NCBI GenBank assembly: GCA_947073495.1
Contig: CAMTMX010000009.1
Span: 1-61,872 of the forward strand
Length of the DNA stretch: 61,872 nt
Direction of reading: 5' to 3'
Source of the DNA: an uncultured Porphyromonadaceae bacterium
GTDB taxonomy: Bacteria; Bacteroidota; Bacteroidia; Bacteroidales; Muribaculaceae
Shown: in pieces, positions 6,933 through 15,958 of the stretch
How positions within the stretch are numbered: the first letter of the stretch is position 1
Layout: every line of letters begins with the position of its first letter
Position numbers and translations under genes: made by a program
The notes under the pieces: model-generated
Told to the model about the DNA's origin: nothing
The model's input: the letters and a program-made list of their open reading frames with translations, nothing else
Database searches by the model: none

Positions 6933-7505
6933 ATGATAGAAACAGAACGACTTATTCTCAGACCCTGGGAGGAGTCCGATGCAAAGGCTTTATTTAAATA
7001 TGCGAGTGACCCTGAGATTGGCCCCATTGCAGGTTGGCAGCCACACGCTTCAGTAGGGGACAGTCTCGAAATCATACGTACGGTTTTTGCCGCACCGGAA
7101 ATTTACGCTGTGGTTTTGAAAGAAACCGGTGAGCCGATTGGAAGTTGTGGAATAATGTTTTCTGATAGCCTTCATAGTGCCGCTATGAATAAGGATGAAG
7201 CTGAGGTAGGGTATTGGATTGGGAAACCTTACTGGGGACAAGGTATGATTCCTGAGGCTGTAAAGGCTTTGTTGGAGAGATGTTTCAACGACTTGATGCT
7301 TGACGCTGTATGGTGTGGGTATTATGACGGAAACATAAAGTCAAAGAGAGTTTGTGAGAAAAGCGGCTTCACATACCATCATACCAACAAAGACATCATG
7401 TCTCCTCTTGGTGACAAACGGACAGAACATTTCTATATAATGACAAAAGAGGATTACAATGCCTTAAATTTAAATATAGATAAAAGTCGGCAGACTGACC
7501 GTTAA
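6933..7505 (+). CDS. GNAT family N-acetyltransferase (RimJ/RimL-like)
   Basis: 190 residues. It begins IETERLILRPWEESDAKAL, the standard opening of RimJ/RimL acetyltransferases, and carries the acetyl-CoA loop region EVGYWIGKPYWGQGMIPEAV near residues 90-109 (Q/RxxGxG/A-type motif as GQGMIPEA). The C-terminal NIKSKRVCEKSGFTYHH is the conserved end of the fold. Substrate unknown: either a protein N-terminus or a small amine. Single gene with its own promoter and an independent gene downstream. Confidence 0.9.
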   Translation: MIETERLILRPWEESDAKALFKYASDPEIGPIAGWQPHASVGDSLEIIRTVFAAPEIYAVVLKETGEPIGSCGIMFSDSLHSAAMNKDEAEVGYWIGKPYWGQGMIPEAVKALLERCFNDLMLDAVWCGYYDGNIKSKRVCEKSGFTYHHTNKDIMSPLGDKRTEHFYIMTKEDYNALNLNIDKSRQTDR

Positions 7506-7534
7506 ACAGTTTCTGACAGCTTAAAATTTTTCAG

Positions 7535-7542
7535 TAACTTTG
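7535..7542 (+). promoter_or_regulatory. -7 box (TAACTTTG) for the TPR-LuxR regulator
   Basis: TAACTTTG lies only 8 bp before the ATG at 7551, implying a very short or leaderless transcript from this box. Confidence 0.5.
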
Positions 7543-7550
7543 CGTTTATT

Positions 7551-9194
7551 ATGAGACAAATACTTTTAATAATCATAGCGTTCATTTTTATTTCGGTTTC
7601 TTGTTCCCATTCAGAACGATATAGGCAAATTCTTTTAGATTCGGAAAGAATAGTTCATACGAATCCGGATAGCGCTTTGTCTCTAATAAATGACATTGAA
7701 CCTTCTAATATAAAAACAGATTCCCTGAAAGCTTTATATTATCTTGTCAAGGCAGCTATACATAAGGAAAAGGAAAATTCAATGGCATCAGATTCTCTTG
7801 TCCGTTTTTCTTTTGAATACTATAAGAATCGTGATAGGAATAGGTTTGCACAAAGTGCTGATCTTTATGCTTTGCATCAATTCTGGGTAGGAGAGGGGAG
7901 ACGTTCCTTGGAATTGCTTGACTCTATGATTTCTCTGAAAGACATTCCGGACAGCCTGATGATAGGATTGTTGCAATCAAGAATAGGAGTTGGAGGTGCC
8001 GGATTTGACTGTGTAAGAAATATAGGATATATAAGGTTGCTTCAGGAATTGGATAATGATTCTATAAATCAACTTGAATATAAATATCAACTTTGCGAGA
8101 ATTATCAGTTTGCCGGTCATCAAGAAGAGGCATTAGCCATGATCGAAGAATTGATCAACTATGCGCGTACCCATCATCTTGAAAGTGAGATATTTCAGTA
8201 TCAATATGAAAAAGTGGGTATCCTTGAAGAACTTGGCAGGTATGAAGAGAGCAATAAGCTTGTGGATTATTTTATAGAGCATGATCCTCCTCCGTCAGCC
8301 ATACCGTTCCTTCGGTTTTGGAAAGCACTGAATTATTTCAATATTGGAAACTTTGCCTTAGCTGCACAAGAATTGTCTGTTGCTGACAGTTGTGCAGAAA
8401 ATAGGATTGATATAGATAAAAATTATTATGACAGTTTTGCCGTTCCTTTGCGTGGATTTTTGGAATATCGGAAAAATGGTAACATTCATCTAACTCAATT
8501 GGCAAAACTGAATAATACGCAACATGAGCAACTCAACCGCATGGAATCAACACGCCAGGAAACTGAACAAAATATGTTGAAACAGGAAAACCTGGCATTG
8601 AATTTAAAAGTTCAGAATGAACGTAAGACAGCAATTATAATTATTGTGGGTCTTGCGGCAATAATTATAGGATTGGCGGCTATTTGGAATATACAAAAAC
8701 GTAAAGGCAAAATAGTTGAAGCCGAGGAGCGGGCTGAAACTTTGCAAAAGATGATTGATGAAATGAATTCTTCGTTGGCTACGTCTAAAGAGAAGGAGGT
8801 ATTGCGTCGTGCTATGCTGCAACAACTTGGAATTATCAAAATGGTTGCTGAGACTCCTACAGAGCAGAATAGGGAGATATTGCGGAAAATATCGTTGATT
8901 GATAATGATACCAAGGGAGCTCTTGTAAACTGGAATAATGTATACGAGATAATCGACAACTTATATTCAGGATTCTATTCGCGACTTCACAAAAGCTACG
9001 GTGAATCTCTCACAGATAGGGAGGAGCAAATAATTGTCCTTATGATGGCAGGGTTTTCAACCAAAGAAATAAGCGTTATTACAGCGCAAACAACTGCTAC
9101 GATTTACGTGCGTAAAACCTCTATCAGAAAGAAGCTCGGGGCTCCGGAGAAGGAGGATATAGTTACTTTTCTCCGCAATAAAACTTCAATTTAG
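7551..9194 (+). CDS. Lipoprotein-TPR-transmembrane-LuxR-type HTH regulator
   Basis: 547 residues with four parts. A signal sequence ends in a lipobox-like VSCSHS (Cys near 18); TPR-like helical repeats follow (about 25-340); a transmembrane helix IIIIVGLAAIIIGLAAIWNI is at about 363-382; and after a coiled coil (AEERAETLQKMIDEMNSSL) a LuxR/GerE-type HTH ends the chain (SLTDREEQIIVLMMAGFSTK, residues about 485-545). The layout suggests sensing outside the inner membrane coupled to a DNA-binding domain inside. The large barrel protein at 9353 is the nearest candidate target. If the N-terminus is truly lipidated it would be tethered twice; it may instead be an uncleaved signal anchor. Confidence 0.85.
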   Translation: MRQILLIIIAFIFISVSCSHSERYRQILLDSERIVHTNPDSALSLINDIEPSNIKTDSLKALYYLVKAAIHKEKENSMASDSLVRFSFEYYKNRDRNRFAQSADLYALHQFWVGEGRRSLELLDSMISLKDIPDSLMIGLLQSRIGVGGAGFDCVRNIGYIRLLQELDNDSINQLEYKYQLCENYQFAGHQEEALAMIEELINYARTHHLESEIFQYQYEKVGILEELGRYEESNKLVDYFIEHDPPPSAIPFLRFWKALNYFNIGNFALAAQELSVADSCAENRIDIDKNYYDSFAVPLRGFLEYRKNGNIHLTQLAKLNNTQHEQLNRMESTRQETEQNMLKQENLALNLKVQNERKTAIIIIVGLAAIIIGLAAIWNIQKRKGKIVEAEERAETLQKMIDEMNSSLATSKEKEVLRRAMLQQLGIIKMVAETPTEQNREILRKISLIDNDTKGALVNWNNVYEIIDNLYSGFYSRLHKSYGESLTDREEQIIVLMMAGFSTKEISVITAQTTATIYVRKTSIRKKLGAPEKEDIVTFLRNKTSI

Positions 9195-9289
9195 TACCTA
9201 TTTAGACCACTACTCCGATAATTAATATTTTTAAGTTATTCTGACATTGATAATCAGGACATTATGGAGCTGTTGTTAAGACTTTTATT

Positions 9290-9322
9290 TTTGGAGTTAA
9301 GACAGGTTTAGTCATAATTTTG
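9290..9322 (+). promoter_or_regulatory. Promoter for the outer-membrane barrel gene
   Basis: TTTG at 9290-9293 and TAATTTTG at 9315-9322 are 21 nt apart, near the Bacteroidetes -33/-7 spacing, 30 bp before the ATG at 9353. The barrel gene therefore has its own promoter rather than depending on read-through from the regulator. Confidence 0.5.
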
Positions 9323-9352
9323 CGGTATAAAATCAATAAATAGTATCGCAAT

Positions 9353-11443
9353 ATGGCAAAGACAATCTTAAGCAAAATCATGGTGATGTCGGTAGTGAAT
9401 ATATTTCCGTTCATCGCAGCAGCACAGGAAGTACCGGACTCCATCGTGGGACAAGATCTTAATGAAATAGTCATAGAGGCGCCCAAAGTCATACGCAAGG
9501 CTGATATGGACGTTTACTATCCTTCTCAGAGTGCGGTAGAGAGTTCTCATGACGGAATACAACTTTTGCATAACTTGATGATTCCTTCGCTCACAGTGAC
9601 GGAGGCATTGGGTTCCATCAAGGCAGCCGGTCAGTCTGTGCAAATCCGAATAAATGGGCGAGAGGCGTCGGTCGATCAGGTAAAAGGATTATTGCCTGAG
9701 ACAGTGAAGCGAGTTGAATGGATTGACAATCCGGGGCTGCGTTACAATGGAGCAAGCTATGTGCTTAACTTTATCGTGACGAATCCAACACTTGGAGGCT
9801 CGTTGCAAACAGAAGGTCGACAGGCTATGAATACAGCCTGGGGAGATTATTTTGTAGACAGTAAATTTAATAACGGCAGATCGCAGTTTGAAATCGGTGG
9901 AGTATTCAAGCTTACAAACAAAGTTAAATCTCATAGAGATTATAAGGAAACTTTCAATTATCCCGATGGAAGTTCGCTGACAAGAACAGAATCTCCACTC
10001 GGAGGACATGTTGACAACACATTTGGAAGAATAATGGGTTCATATAGTTATATCAAACCAGATACAACCACTCTATATTTTGGGGTAAGTGTTGATCCCT
10101 CTGCTCCGGATTATTGGGAGTCAAAAGGATTATTGTCTCTCAGTGATGAATCTGACGACATTATTCTTACAGATTCACATGGCACTAAGGGGACAACTCC
10201 AAAAATTTCAGCTTATTTTGAGCATAATTTCCCGAAAAAACAGACATTTGTCGTTGATTTCAACAGTTCTTTTTATTTGGGCAAATCTTATTCAGATTAT
10301 ATAGAGAGATTACCAAATAGTTATAACAATTTGACAGATATCCATACTTTAATTAAAGATTGCAATCAAGCTTATGGAATAGAAGCAAATTATATAAAGA
10401 AATGGAGAAACTCACGACTCACGACAGGGGTGTCTTATACTGCAAATCGAAACCGTTCAACTTATGAAAATCTTGGAGGTGAAATTTTTCATCAGCGCCA
10501 GGATAAAATATATATTTTTTCAGAATATTTTCATAGGATTAATAAAGTGACATTTACTGTAGGCGTAGGAGCACAATATACCGACTATATGTTTAAAGAG
10601 ACAGGGCAAGGGAATCACTCATGGAATCTAAGACCACAAGCTACAATATCATATCAACTTAATCAAAAGCACCAGTTTAGATTAAGCTTTCAGACCTGGC
10701 AGTCTACACCCTCCCTTGCTGAATCAAATGTGACGCCACAACAAATAGACGGGTTTCAATGGCGTGTGGGAAATCCGGATTTGAAGACTGCAAACTCATA
10801 TATGTTGACTTTAAGATATAATTTTAATTTACCATGTGTGGCCGGTTCTTTCGGAGTGCGTTCCTTTATGAGTCCAAATGCAATAACCCCATATCTTTAT
10901 TGGGATGATAACAAACTGATTACTTCATACGAAAACAGTCGGGGACTACGAAATCTCACTTTATTCCTATCACCTCAAATTGAGATTATCCCGAATTGGT
11001 TGATGGCAAGCGGATACTTGCAATATCGTGTAGAACGGATGAGAGGTCGGGATTATAAGTTATCTAACCAAAATTGGAGTGGAAATGTAAATATAATGTT
11101 CTCACATTGGGGATTTGAACTTATGGGACAATATGTTCGTGCGGCACACGATCTATGGGGTGAGAAAATAAGCTGGGGAGAGAATCTTTCAATTGTGCAG
11201 CTAACATACAATTGGAAAAAATGGCAATTCGGTGCCGGCATAATAATGCCATTTGGAAGATATGACCAAGGTTCAAGAATGTTGAGCAGATGGAATACAA
11301 ACGAACAGCATATGCGTATTGACATGCGTATGCCCTACATAAGTATAGGCTATAATCTACAATGGGGACGTCAAAAGAATGGTGCAAACAAACTAATAGA
11401 TGTAGATGCCAACGTCGATCACTCAACAGCCGGAGGTAGATAA
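9353..11443 (+). CDS. TonB-receptor-like outer-membrane beta-barrel protein
   Basis: 696 residues with signal peptide (cleavage near FIAAAQE), a plug-like domain (DLNEIVIEAPKVIRKADMDV, SIKAAGQSVQIRINGREASV, VKRVEWIDNPGLRYNGAS) and a C-terminal barrel of about 500 residues rich in alternating aromatic strands (YIKPDTTTLYFGVSV, FRLSFQTWQSTPSLAESNV). It lacks the N-terminal carboxypeptidase-like domain seen in SusC proteins and in many of its relatives, so it starts almost directly with the plug. The conserved N-P-D-L-K motif (VGNPDLKTANSYMLTLRYN) is present. No SusD partner is adjacent. Cargo cannot be read; regulation by the TPR-LuxR protein next door is inferred. Confidence 0.85.
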   Translation: MAKTILSKIMVMSVVNIFPFIAAAQEVPDSIVGQDLNEIVIEAPKVIRKADMDVYYPSQSAVESSHDGIQLLHNLMIPSLTVTEALGSIKAAGQSVQIRINGREASVDQVKGLLPETVKRVEWIDNPGLRYNGASYVLNFIVTNPTLGGSLQTEGRQAMNTAWGDYFVDSKFNNGRSQFEIGGVFKLTNKVKSHRDYKETFNYPDGSSLTRTESPLGGHVDNTFGRIMGSYSYIKPDTTTLYFGVSVDPSAPDYWESKGLLSLSDESDDIILTDSHGTKGTTPKISAYFEHNFPKKQTFVVDFNSSFYLGKSYSDYIERLPNSYNNLTDIHTLIKDCNQAYGIEANYIKKWRNSRLTTGVSYTANRNRSTYENLGGEIFHQRQDKIYIFSEYFHRINKVTFTVGVGAQYTDYMFKETGQGNHSWNLRPQATISYQLNQKHQFRLSFQTWQSTPSLAESNVTPQQIDGFQWRVGNPDLKTANSYMLTLRYNFNLPCVAGSFGVRSFMSPNAITPYLYWDDNKLITSYENSRGLRNLTLFLSPQIEIIPNWLMASGYLQYRVERMRGRDYKLSNQNWSGNVNIMFSHWGFELMGQYVRAAHDLWGEKISWGENLSIVQLTYNWKKWQFGAGIIMPFGRYDQGSRMLSRWNTNEQHMRIDMRMPYISIGYNLQWGRQKNGANKLIDVDANVDHSTAGGR

Positions 11444-11450
11444 TAAAAAT

Positions 11451-11484
11451 GAGCCATGGTAAGTATGAATACCATGGCTCTTTT
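11451..11484 (+). terminator. Rho-independent terminator after the barrel gene
   Basis: GAGCCATGGTA (11451-11461) pairs with TACCATGGCTC (11470-11480) and is followed by TTTT. Confidence 0.85.
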
Positions 11485-11517
11485 AAATTTCTGGGCTGAA
11501 GTATGATTGATTTATAA

Positions 11518-11671
11518 TTATTTGAGTGCTTTGCCATCTGAGAACGCATTACCCACCCCACTGTCCGCCCCAGGCGGCATTCATTGCGTTTGGGGTTCCA
11601 TCGGCATTATACGTGCCGAGGATCAGTACCGGCTGTGGAAGCACCCAAGCCATTGGTTTAAAGCTTTTCAT
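11518..11671 (-). pseudogene. Internally deleted flavin reductase remnant
   Basis: On the minus strand an ATG at 11671 starts MKSFKPMAWVLPQPVLILGT and YNADGTPNAMNAAWGG, the conserved N-terminus of flavin reductase-like (flavoredoxin) proteins, and stops at 11549-11551. In the next frame the sequence VGNAFSDGKALK followed by TAA (11518-11520) is the characteristic C-terminus of the same family. The middle, some 130-150 residues including most of the FMN-binding fold, has been deleted with a frame change at the junction. Non-functional. Confidence 0.75.
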
Positions 11672-11710
11672 TGTTTAAATATTTTGAAATTAAATTTATG
11701 TCACATTAGA

Positions 11711-12307
11711 TTAGTCTCCGCAGCTGTCGAGTCCGAGCTGTATCATTTCATCAGCCTCATTTATTACTGCACACTCGGCTTGCGGTTGGATTCTGCGGAT
11801 AAATTTTGCCGGATTTCCGGCAACAATAGTATCCGGCGCCACGTCTTTTGTCACCACACTTGCGGCTCCCACAACAGCGTTGTCACCGATTGTGACCCCC
11901 GGCAAAATTGTGGCTCCGGCGCCTATCCAAGCATTCTTGCCGATATATACCGGACGACATGTTATCACTTGCCGTTCATACAGGTCATGGTTATTGGAAA
12001 TGAGCTGTACGTTAGCTGCGATCAATGCACCGTCACAGATCTTGATACCTCCTGCCGCCATCATCAGACATCCCGGCATGATGACTACGTTTTTCCCTAT
12101 TTCGACACAATGCGGACGTATTGCTGTCAATGGCGTTGAGACCCGGCTCCCTTCTCCCATTGCCGGGAATATCTTGTGCATCAACCCGTCATATTCCGGT
12201 GTGTCGGGCATAGTATGGTTAAATTTAAAAATCAATTGTGCTTGTTCGTTGGCTAATGCCAATTCTTCCGCAGACTGTTTTGTTACATCTATTCTGGTTT
12301 CTTTCAT
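11711..12307 (-). CDS. Hexapeptide-repeat sugar O-acetyltransferase (LbH fold)
   Basis: 198 residues. The N-terminal part matches the maltose/galactoside acetyltransferase cap, and the rest is left-handed beta-helix hexapeptide repeats (VEIGKNVVIMPGCLMM, IKICDGALIAANVQLISNNHD, VYIGKNAWIGAGATILPGVT, IGDNAVVGAASVVTKDV). The catalytic His corresponds to NNHD near residue 113, and the C-terminus has GNPAKFIRRI. It transfers acetyl from acetyl-CoA to a sugar or related hydroxyl acceptor; the specific acceptor is unclear. Single gene on this strand, next to the beta-lactamase gene which reads the same way. Confidence 0.88.
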   Translation of the reverse strand: MKETRIDVTKQSAEELALANEQAQLIFKFNHTMPDTPEYDGLMHKIFPAMGEGSRVSTPLTAIRPHCVEIGKNVVIMPGCLMMAAGGIKICDGALIAANVQLISNNHDLYERQVITCRPVYIGKNAWIGAGATILPGVTIGDNAVVGAASVVTKDVAPDTIVAGNPAKFIRRIQPQAECAVINEADEMIQLGLDSCGD

Positions 12308-12377
12308 AACTATAATAACAATGATAAGGATATAAAAGTTAGACTATTATATGTCTACAACCCTTCTTTGTGGAAAT

Positions 12378-13331
12378 TTAACGATAGATTTTGTCTGTCA
12401 AAATAGAATAGACTGTAGCTGAAATATCGGCGATACTTTTTGCTGCCTCTGTTTCGTTGCCGTTGAAGTTTTTTACGAGCACGGCAAGCGTGTAATGTCT
12501 ACCGTCAGGAAGTTCTATGAATCCTACGTCATTATGAGCTGATAAAATGCCGTTATCATCTCTGAATCCTGACCCTGTTTTATGAGCTATGGTCACTCCG
12601 GTTTTATCTTTGATGGGAGCCACGATACGGTCCGTACCTGTTTTGCATTCTTTAAGTGTAGTGCAAATGAAATCCCGGTTTACCTTCCCGATTATACTGT
12701 CGGTAAACAGTCGGTTGATCAATAATGCAGCCCCAAGTGGAGATGAATGATTTTCATAACATAGAGCGTGGTTGTCCCACATCTGAGCTTCCGTGACTTT
12801 AAGTTTGAAACTTTCGCGTGGAATGTGTGTGGCGATGAATTTGTCGGCATCATTTACACTTTCGATATTCTCAAACATATAGTTGCTTGCATTATTGTCG
12901 CTTTGCATGAGAGTATATCTTAGAAGATCCCTCACAGAAATGCTTATCGGGTTCTGAGAGAAATCTTTCAGCATGGGGGACCATGTGTCGGGGTTGAGTT
13001 GGTGTCTTTTTATATTGACAACTGTGTCTAAAGAGATGCCGTTTTGTTCAAAAAGATGGCATAGAGAAATGGCTTGATGCAATTTGAACACGCTCATCAG
13101 AGGATATTTGTCCGTATTGTTTACTGTGACCGTATCCCTACAGTCGGTCAATATGGCTATACCGATCTCCCCGGGATATTTTTCAGTGATGCGCTGAAGA
13201 GAATCCTTCAACGTTTTAAGAGCCTTCTCCCTTTCATTAGAAATTGTTTCCTGTTGCTTAGAGCCGGTGTGAGAACATGTCGAAAAGAATGCGATTATCG
13301 CTATAGCCGCAAGATATAAGGAATGTTTCAT
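12378..13331 (-). CDS. Class A (subclass A2, CfxA/CblA-like) beta-lactamase
   Basis: 317 residues. Hallmarks: S80-V-F-K83 (SxxK), S144-D-N146 (SDN loop), E181 in VTEAQMWDN (the omega-loop Glu166 equivalent), and K251-T-G253. The spacing and the EAQM-type omega loop are those of Bacteroidetes subclass A2 enzymes such as CfxA, CblA and CepA. The signal sequence ends FFSTCSH, a plausible lipobox, so the enzyme may be anchored in the periplasm. It is expected to hydrolyse cephalosporins and penicillins, but the spectrum cannot be read. No transposon or IS element flanks it, so it looks chromosomal and resident. Upstream CAAAATTA at 13378-13385 is its -7 box on the minus strand. Confidence 0.92.
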   Translation of the reverse strand: MKHSLYLAAIAIIAFFSTCSHTGSKQQETISNEREKALKTLKDSLQRITEKYPGEIGIAILTDCRDTVTVNNTDKYPLMSVFKLHQAISLCHLFEQNGISLDTVVNIKRHQLNPDTWSPMLKDFSQNPISISVRDLLRYTLMQSDNNASNYMFENIESVNDADKFIATHIPRESFKLKVTEAQMWDNHALCYENHSSPLGAALLINRLFTDSIIGKVNRDFICTTLKECKTGTDRIVAPIKDKTGVTIAHKTGSGFRDDNGILSAHNDVGFIELPDGRHYTLAVLVKNFNGNETEAAKSIADISATVYSILTDKIYR

Positions 13332-13377
13332 GATTTTAATTTACAATGGGGTTTGTTGTAATAAATATTTTGGGATA

Positions 13378-13415
13378 CAAAATTATAAATAATTGTCTAA
13401 AATTCTGTAATTTTG
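13378..13415. promoter_or_regulatory. Back-to-back -7 boxes for beta-lactamase and GH2 genes
   Basis: CAAAATTA at 13378-13385 is TAATTTTG read on the minus strand (beta-lactamase); TAATTTTG at 13408-13415 serves the GH2 gene on the plus strand. The two promoters diverge within 40 bp. Confidence 0.5.
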
Positions 13416-13449
13416 CAATAAAGATCTTTCATCATACGATTTATCCCAA

Positions 13450-15882
13450 ATGACCAAGACAATGAATAAGTTAAAGCAAATTTTTACGATAATTATTTTG
13501 GGGTTGCTCCCGGTGACAGCCGCAGCTGCAAGAAAAAACATTAATATTAATGATGGCTGGAAATTCTGCTACGGAGATTTGTCGGGAGCCGAATCCATAA
13601 GCTATGACGACACCTGTTGGAAGAGTGTGGATTTGCCTCACGATTTTCAGATTTCACAACCTTGGGTAGCTCCGTCGGAAGATGAAAAACCGGATCTTAC
13701 CAATCAGATGGCAAACTTGGCAAGCCGGTTGAGTTCAAGAGGGTTTAAGGAAATGGGACAAGGATGGTACCGTAAGGAAATAATTCCGGATGATGCCTGG
13801 CAGGGACGTCGCGTGCTTCTTGACTTTGAAGGTATAATGCTTGTGGGAGATGTCTATCTTAACGGTGAGAGGGTAGGGGGGACCGACTATGGGTATCTTG
13901 GATTCGAAATAGATATCACTGATAAATTGCGATATGGTTCTCCGAATATTATAGCTGTGAAGGCTGACACCGGGAAACCGGAAAATTCGAGATGGTATAC
14001 AGGAGGTGGACTTTTCAGGGATGTGAATATCAAAGTCACTGATTCCGCTCAATATTTTACCCGCCATTCCCTTTCCATCACGACCCCGGTTGCTGATAGG
14101 AAACGATCTTCTGTGGTGGTAGATGTAGAAATCGCTACATTTACAAAGACAGACAGTATCCGTGTCGGAATCGAAATCCTTGACAAACGAGGAGAATGCG
14201 TCTATCGAGGTGATAAAAGATATTGGGTTCATCCCAGGCAGCATGTCAGGGAATTTAGACTCGACAGTGTTTCGATAGGGGATGTGGAGCTTTGGGATTG
14301 TGATAATCCTGTTCTTTATACGATGGAGGTGAGTCTCTACCGACCTGACGGAACAATCGCTGATAAAGTAAGGGAACGCTTCGGAATCCGTTCTGTGGAA
14401 TTTTCTCCGGAATTTGGAATGAAACTCAATGGTAAGAAAATATTATTAAAAGGAATAGCCAACCATCACACCCTCGGGGCACTCGGTGCCGCCGCCTTTC
14501 CAAGGGCAATTGAAAAAAGGATCCAACTTTTAAAGGATTTCGGATTCAATCATATCCGTACTTCACATAATCCATACAGCGAATCGTTTCTTGATCTGTG
14601 TGATGAATATGGCATTCTTGTAGTGGATGAGCTTTATGACAAATGGACACAGCAGTATTCCGGAGGTCGCACTCCGTGGAGTGAACGATGGCAAAAAGAC
14701 ATTCCGGAATGGGTGAAAAGAGACAGGAATCATCCGTCGGTAGTGTTTTGGAGTCTTGGTAATGAATTGCAGCTCATTCCCGATCTTGAATTTAATGATT
14801 GGGGTGTGACGCCATATAAGCTTCAGAAAACATTGTTGACCCGTTACGACAGCACACGTCCGGTGACAGTCGCCATGCATCCTCGCGGACGCCACGAACG
14901 CACTGATTCTCTTCCTGCCCCGCTTGTGATGGAGACAGATATTGCCGCCTACAATTATCGGTATATGTATTTCCCCGGTGATTCCCGGCGTTTCCCATGG
15001 ATGATTTTCTATCAAAGCGAGGCAAATACAAGCAATCTCGGACCCAATTTTTTCGAAATGGATCTTGATAAGGTGATCGGTCTTGCATATTGGGGAATGA
15101 TCGACTATCTTGGAGAATCTCACGGGTGGCCTGCAAAAGGGTGGACGCAGGGAGTGTTTGACATATCGCTTGAACCGAAACCGATGGCATACTTCCTGAA
15201 GAGTTTTTTCAAACCGGAAGAACCAATGGTCTACATAGCACCATTTGAGAATACAGTCACCAACGAATGGAATGGAGTGAAAATGGGTGGAAAGAAATTT
15301 ACTGACAGTTGGAATTTTAATAAGGGTGACACTGTTGACCTCTATACTTATACTAACGCTGATGAAGTGGAACTGATCCTTAATGGAAAAAGTCTTGGCA
15401 GACGGAAAAACATGGTTGACGATGCAAAGCAGCGCAACAGGATTATCTGGGAAGGGATACCCTATTCTCCGGGCAAAATTGAGGCGAGGGCTTATGATGG
15501 AGAGCATTCGTTGCCGGTTGCTATCCATGCTCTTCCAACTCGTGGAAAAGCAAAGAGGCTTGTTGCCGTAGGCGACAAGCCGGAATGGAATGCAGATGGA
15601 ATGGACTTGATGCACGTGAGGGTGGAGGCTATAGACCGTCGGGGACTGAGGGATAAGTCTGCGGATAGTCAGTTGGAATTTATTGTTGAGGGGAATGCCG
15701 ATATTGTCGGTGTGATTAATGGAGACATGAACAGCGATGAGCTGACTGTCGGAAACAAAAGGTCGCTTTATAACGGCACTGCCACATTGATTCTAAGGAG
15801 TAGAAAAGAACCCGGCAGTGTTACATTAAAAATTCGGTCTGCTGATTTTCCGGAAGTAAAGAAGATATTTAATACAAAATAA
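13450..15882 (+). CDS. Glycoside hydrolase family 2 enzyme (beta-galactosidase-like)
   Basis: 810 residues with signal peptide (LLPVTAAAARK; a second Met at 13462 is an equally good start). Domain order is that of GH2: sugar-binding jelly roll (about 28-200, DGWKFCYGDLSG, WYRKEIIP), immunoglobulin-like (about 200-310), TIM barrel (about 310-600), then a DUF4982-like beta-sandwich and a further Ig-like tail. The acid/base is in FWSLGNELQ (Glu near 438) and the nucleophile is in FYQSEANTS (Glu near 523). The conserved HNPYS and DLCDEYGILVVDE motifs are present. It removes beta-linked galactose, glucuronate or related sugars in the periplasm; specificity is unknown. Stand-alone, not inside a SusCD locus. 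Confidence 0.9.
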   Translation: MTKTMNKLKQIFTIIILGLLPVTAAAARKNININDGWKFCYGDLSGAESISYDDTCWKSVDLPHDFQISQPWVAPSEDEKPDLTNQMANLASRLSSRGFKEMGQGWYRKEIIPDDAWQGRRVLLDFEGIMLVGDVYLNGERVGGTDYGYLGFEIDITDKLRYGSPNIIAVKADTGKPENSRWYTGGGLFRDVNIKVTDSAQYFTRHSLSITTPVADRKRSSVVVDVEIATFTKTDSIRVGIEILDKRGECVYRGDKRYWVHPRQHVREFRLDSVSIGDVELWDCDNPVLYTMEVSLYRPDGTIADKVRERFGIRSVEFSPEFGMKLNGKKILLKGIANHHTLGALGAAAFPRAIEKRIQLLKDFGFNHIRTSHNPYSESFLDLCDEYGILVVDELYDKWTQQYSGGRTPWSERWQKDIPEWVKRDRNHPSVVFWSLGNELQLIPDLEFNDWGVTPYKLQKTLLTRYDSTRPVTVAMHPRGRHERTDSLPAPLVMETDIAAYNYRYMYFPGDSRRFPWMIFYQSEANTSNLGPNFFEMDLDKVIGLAYWGMIDYLGESHGWPAKGWTQGVFDISLEPKPMAYFLKSFFKPEEPMVYIAPFENTVTNEWNGVKMGGKKFTDSWNFNKGDTVDLYTYTNADEVELILNGKSLGRRKNMVDDAKQRNRIIWEGIPYSPGKIEARAYDGEHSLPVAIHALPTRGKAKRLVAVGDKPEWNADGMDLMHVRVEAIDRRGLRDKSADSQLEFIVEGNADIVGVINGDMNSDELTVGNKRSLYNGTATLILRSRKEPGSVTLKIRSADFPEVKKIFNTK

Positions 15883-15958
15883 ATTTCAACAGTTTCTTAG
15901 AATATCCTTAATGTCGGAAATATGTTGGGTCCTGTCTCAATAAGGATGTCTTTTAAGA

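Noticed and set aside
12378..13331. Mobile resistance element around the beta-lactamase
   Set aside because: No IS, integrase, mob genes or terminal repeats within several kb; looks chromosomal.
14563..15615. 350-codon minus-strand ORF
   Set aside because: Lies wholly inside the GH2 gene on the opposite strand; the GH2 frame has clear catalytic motifs, and this frame has no domain or signal.
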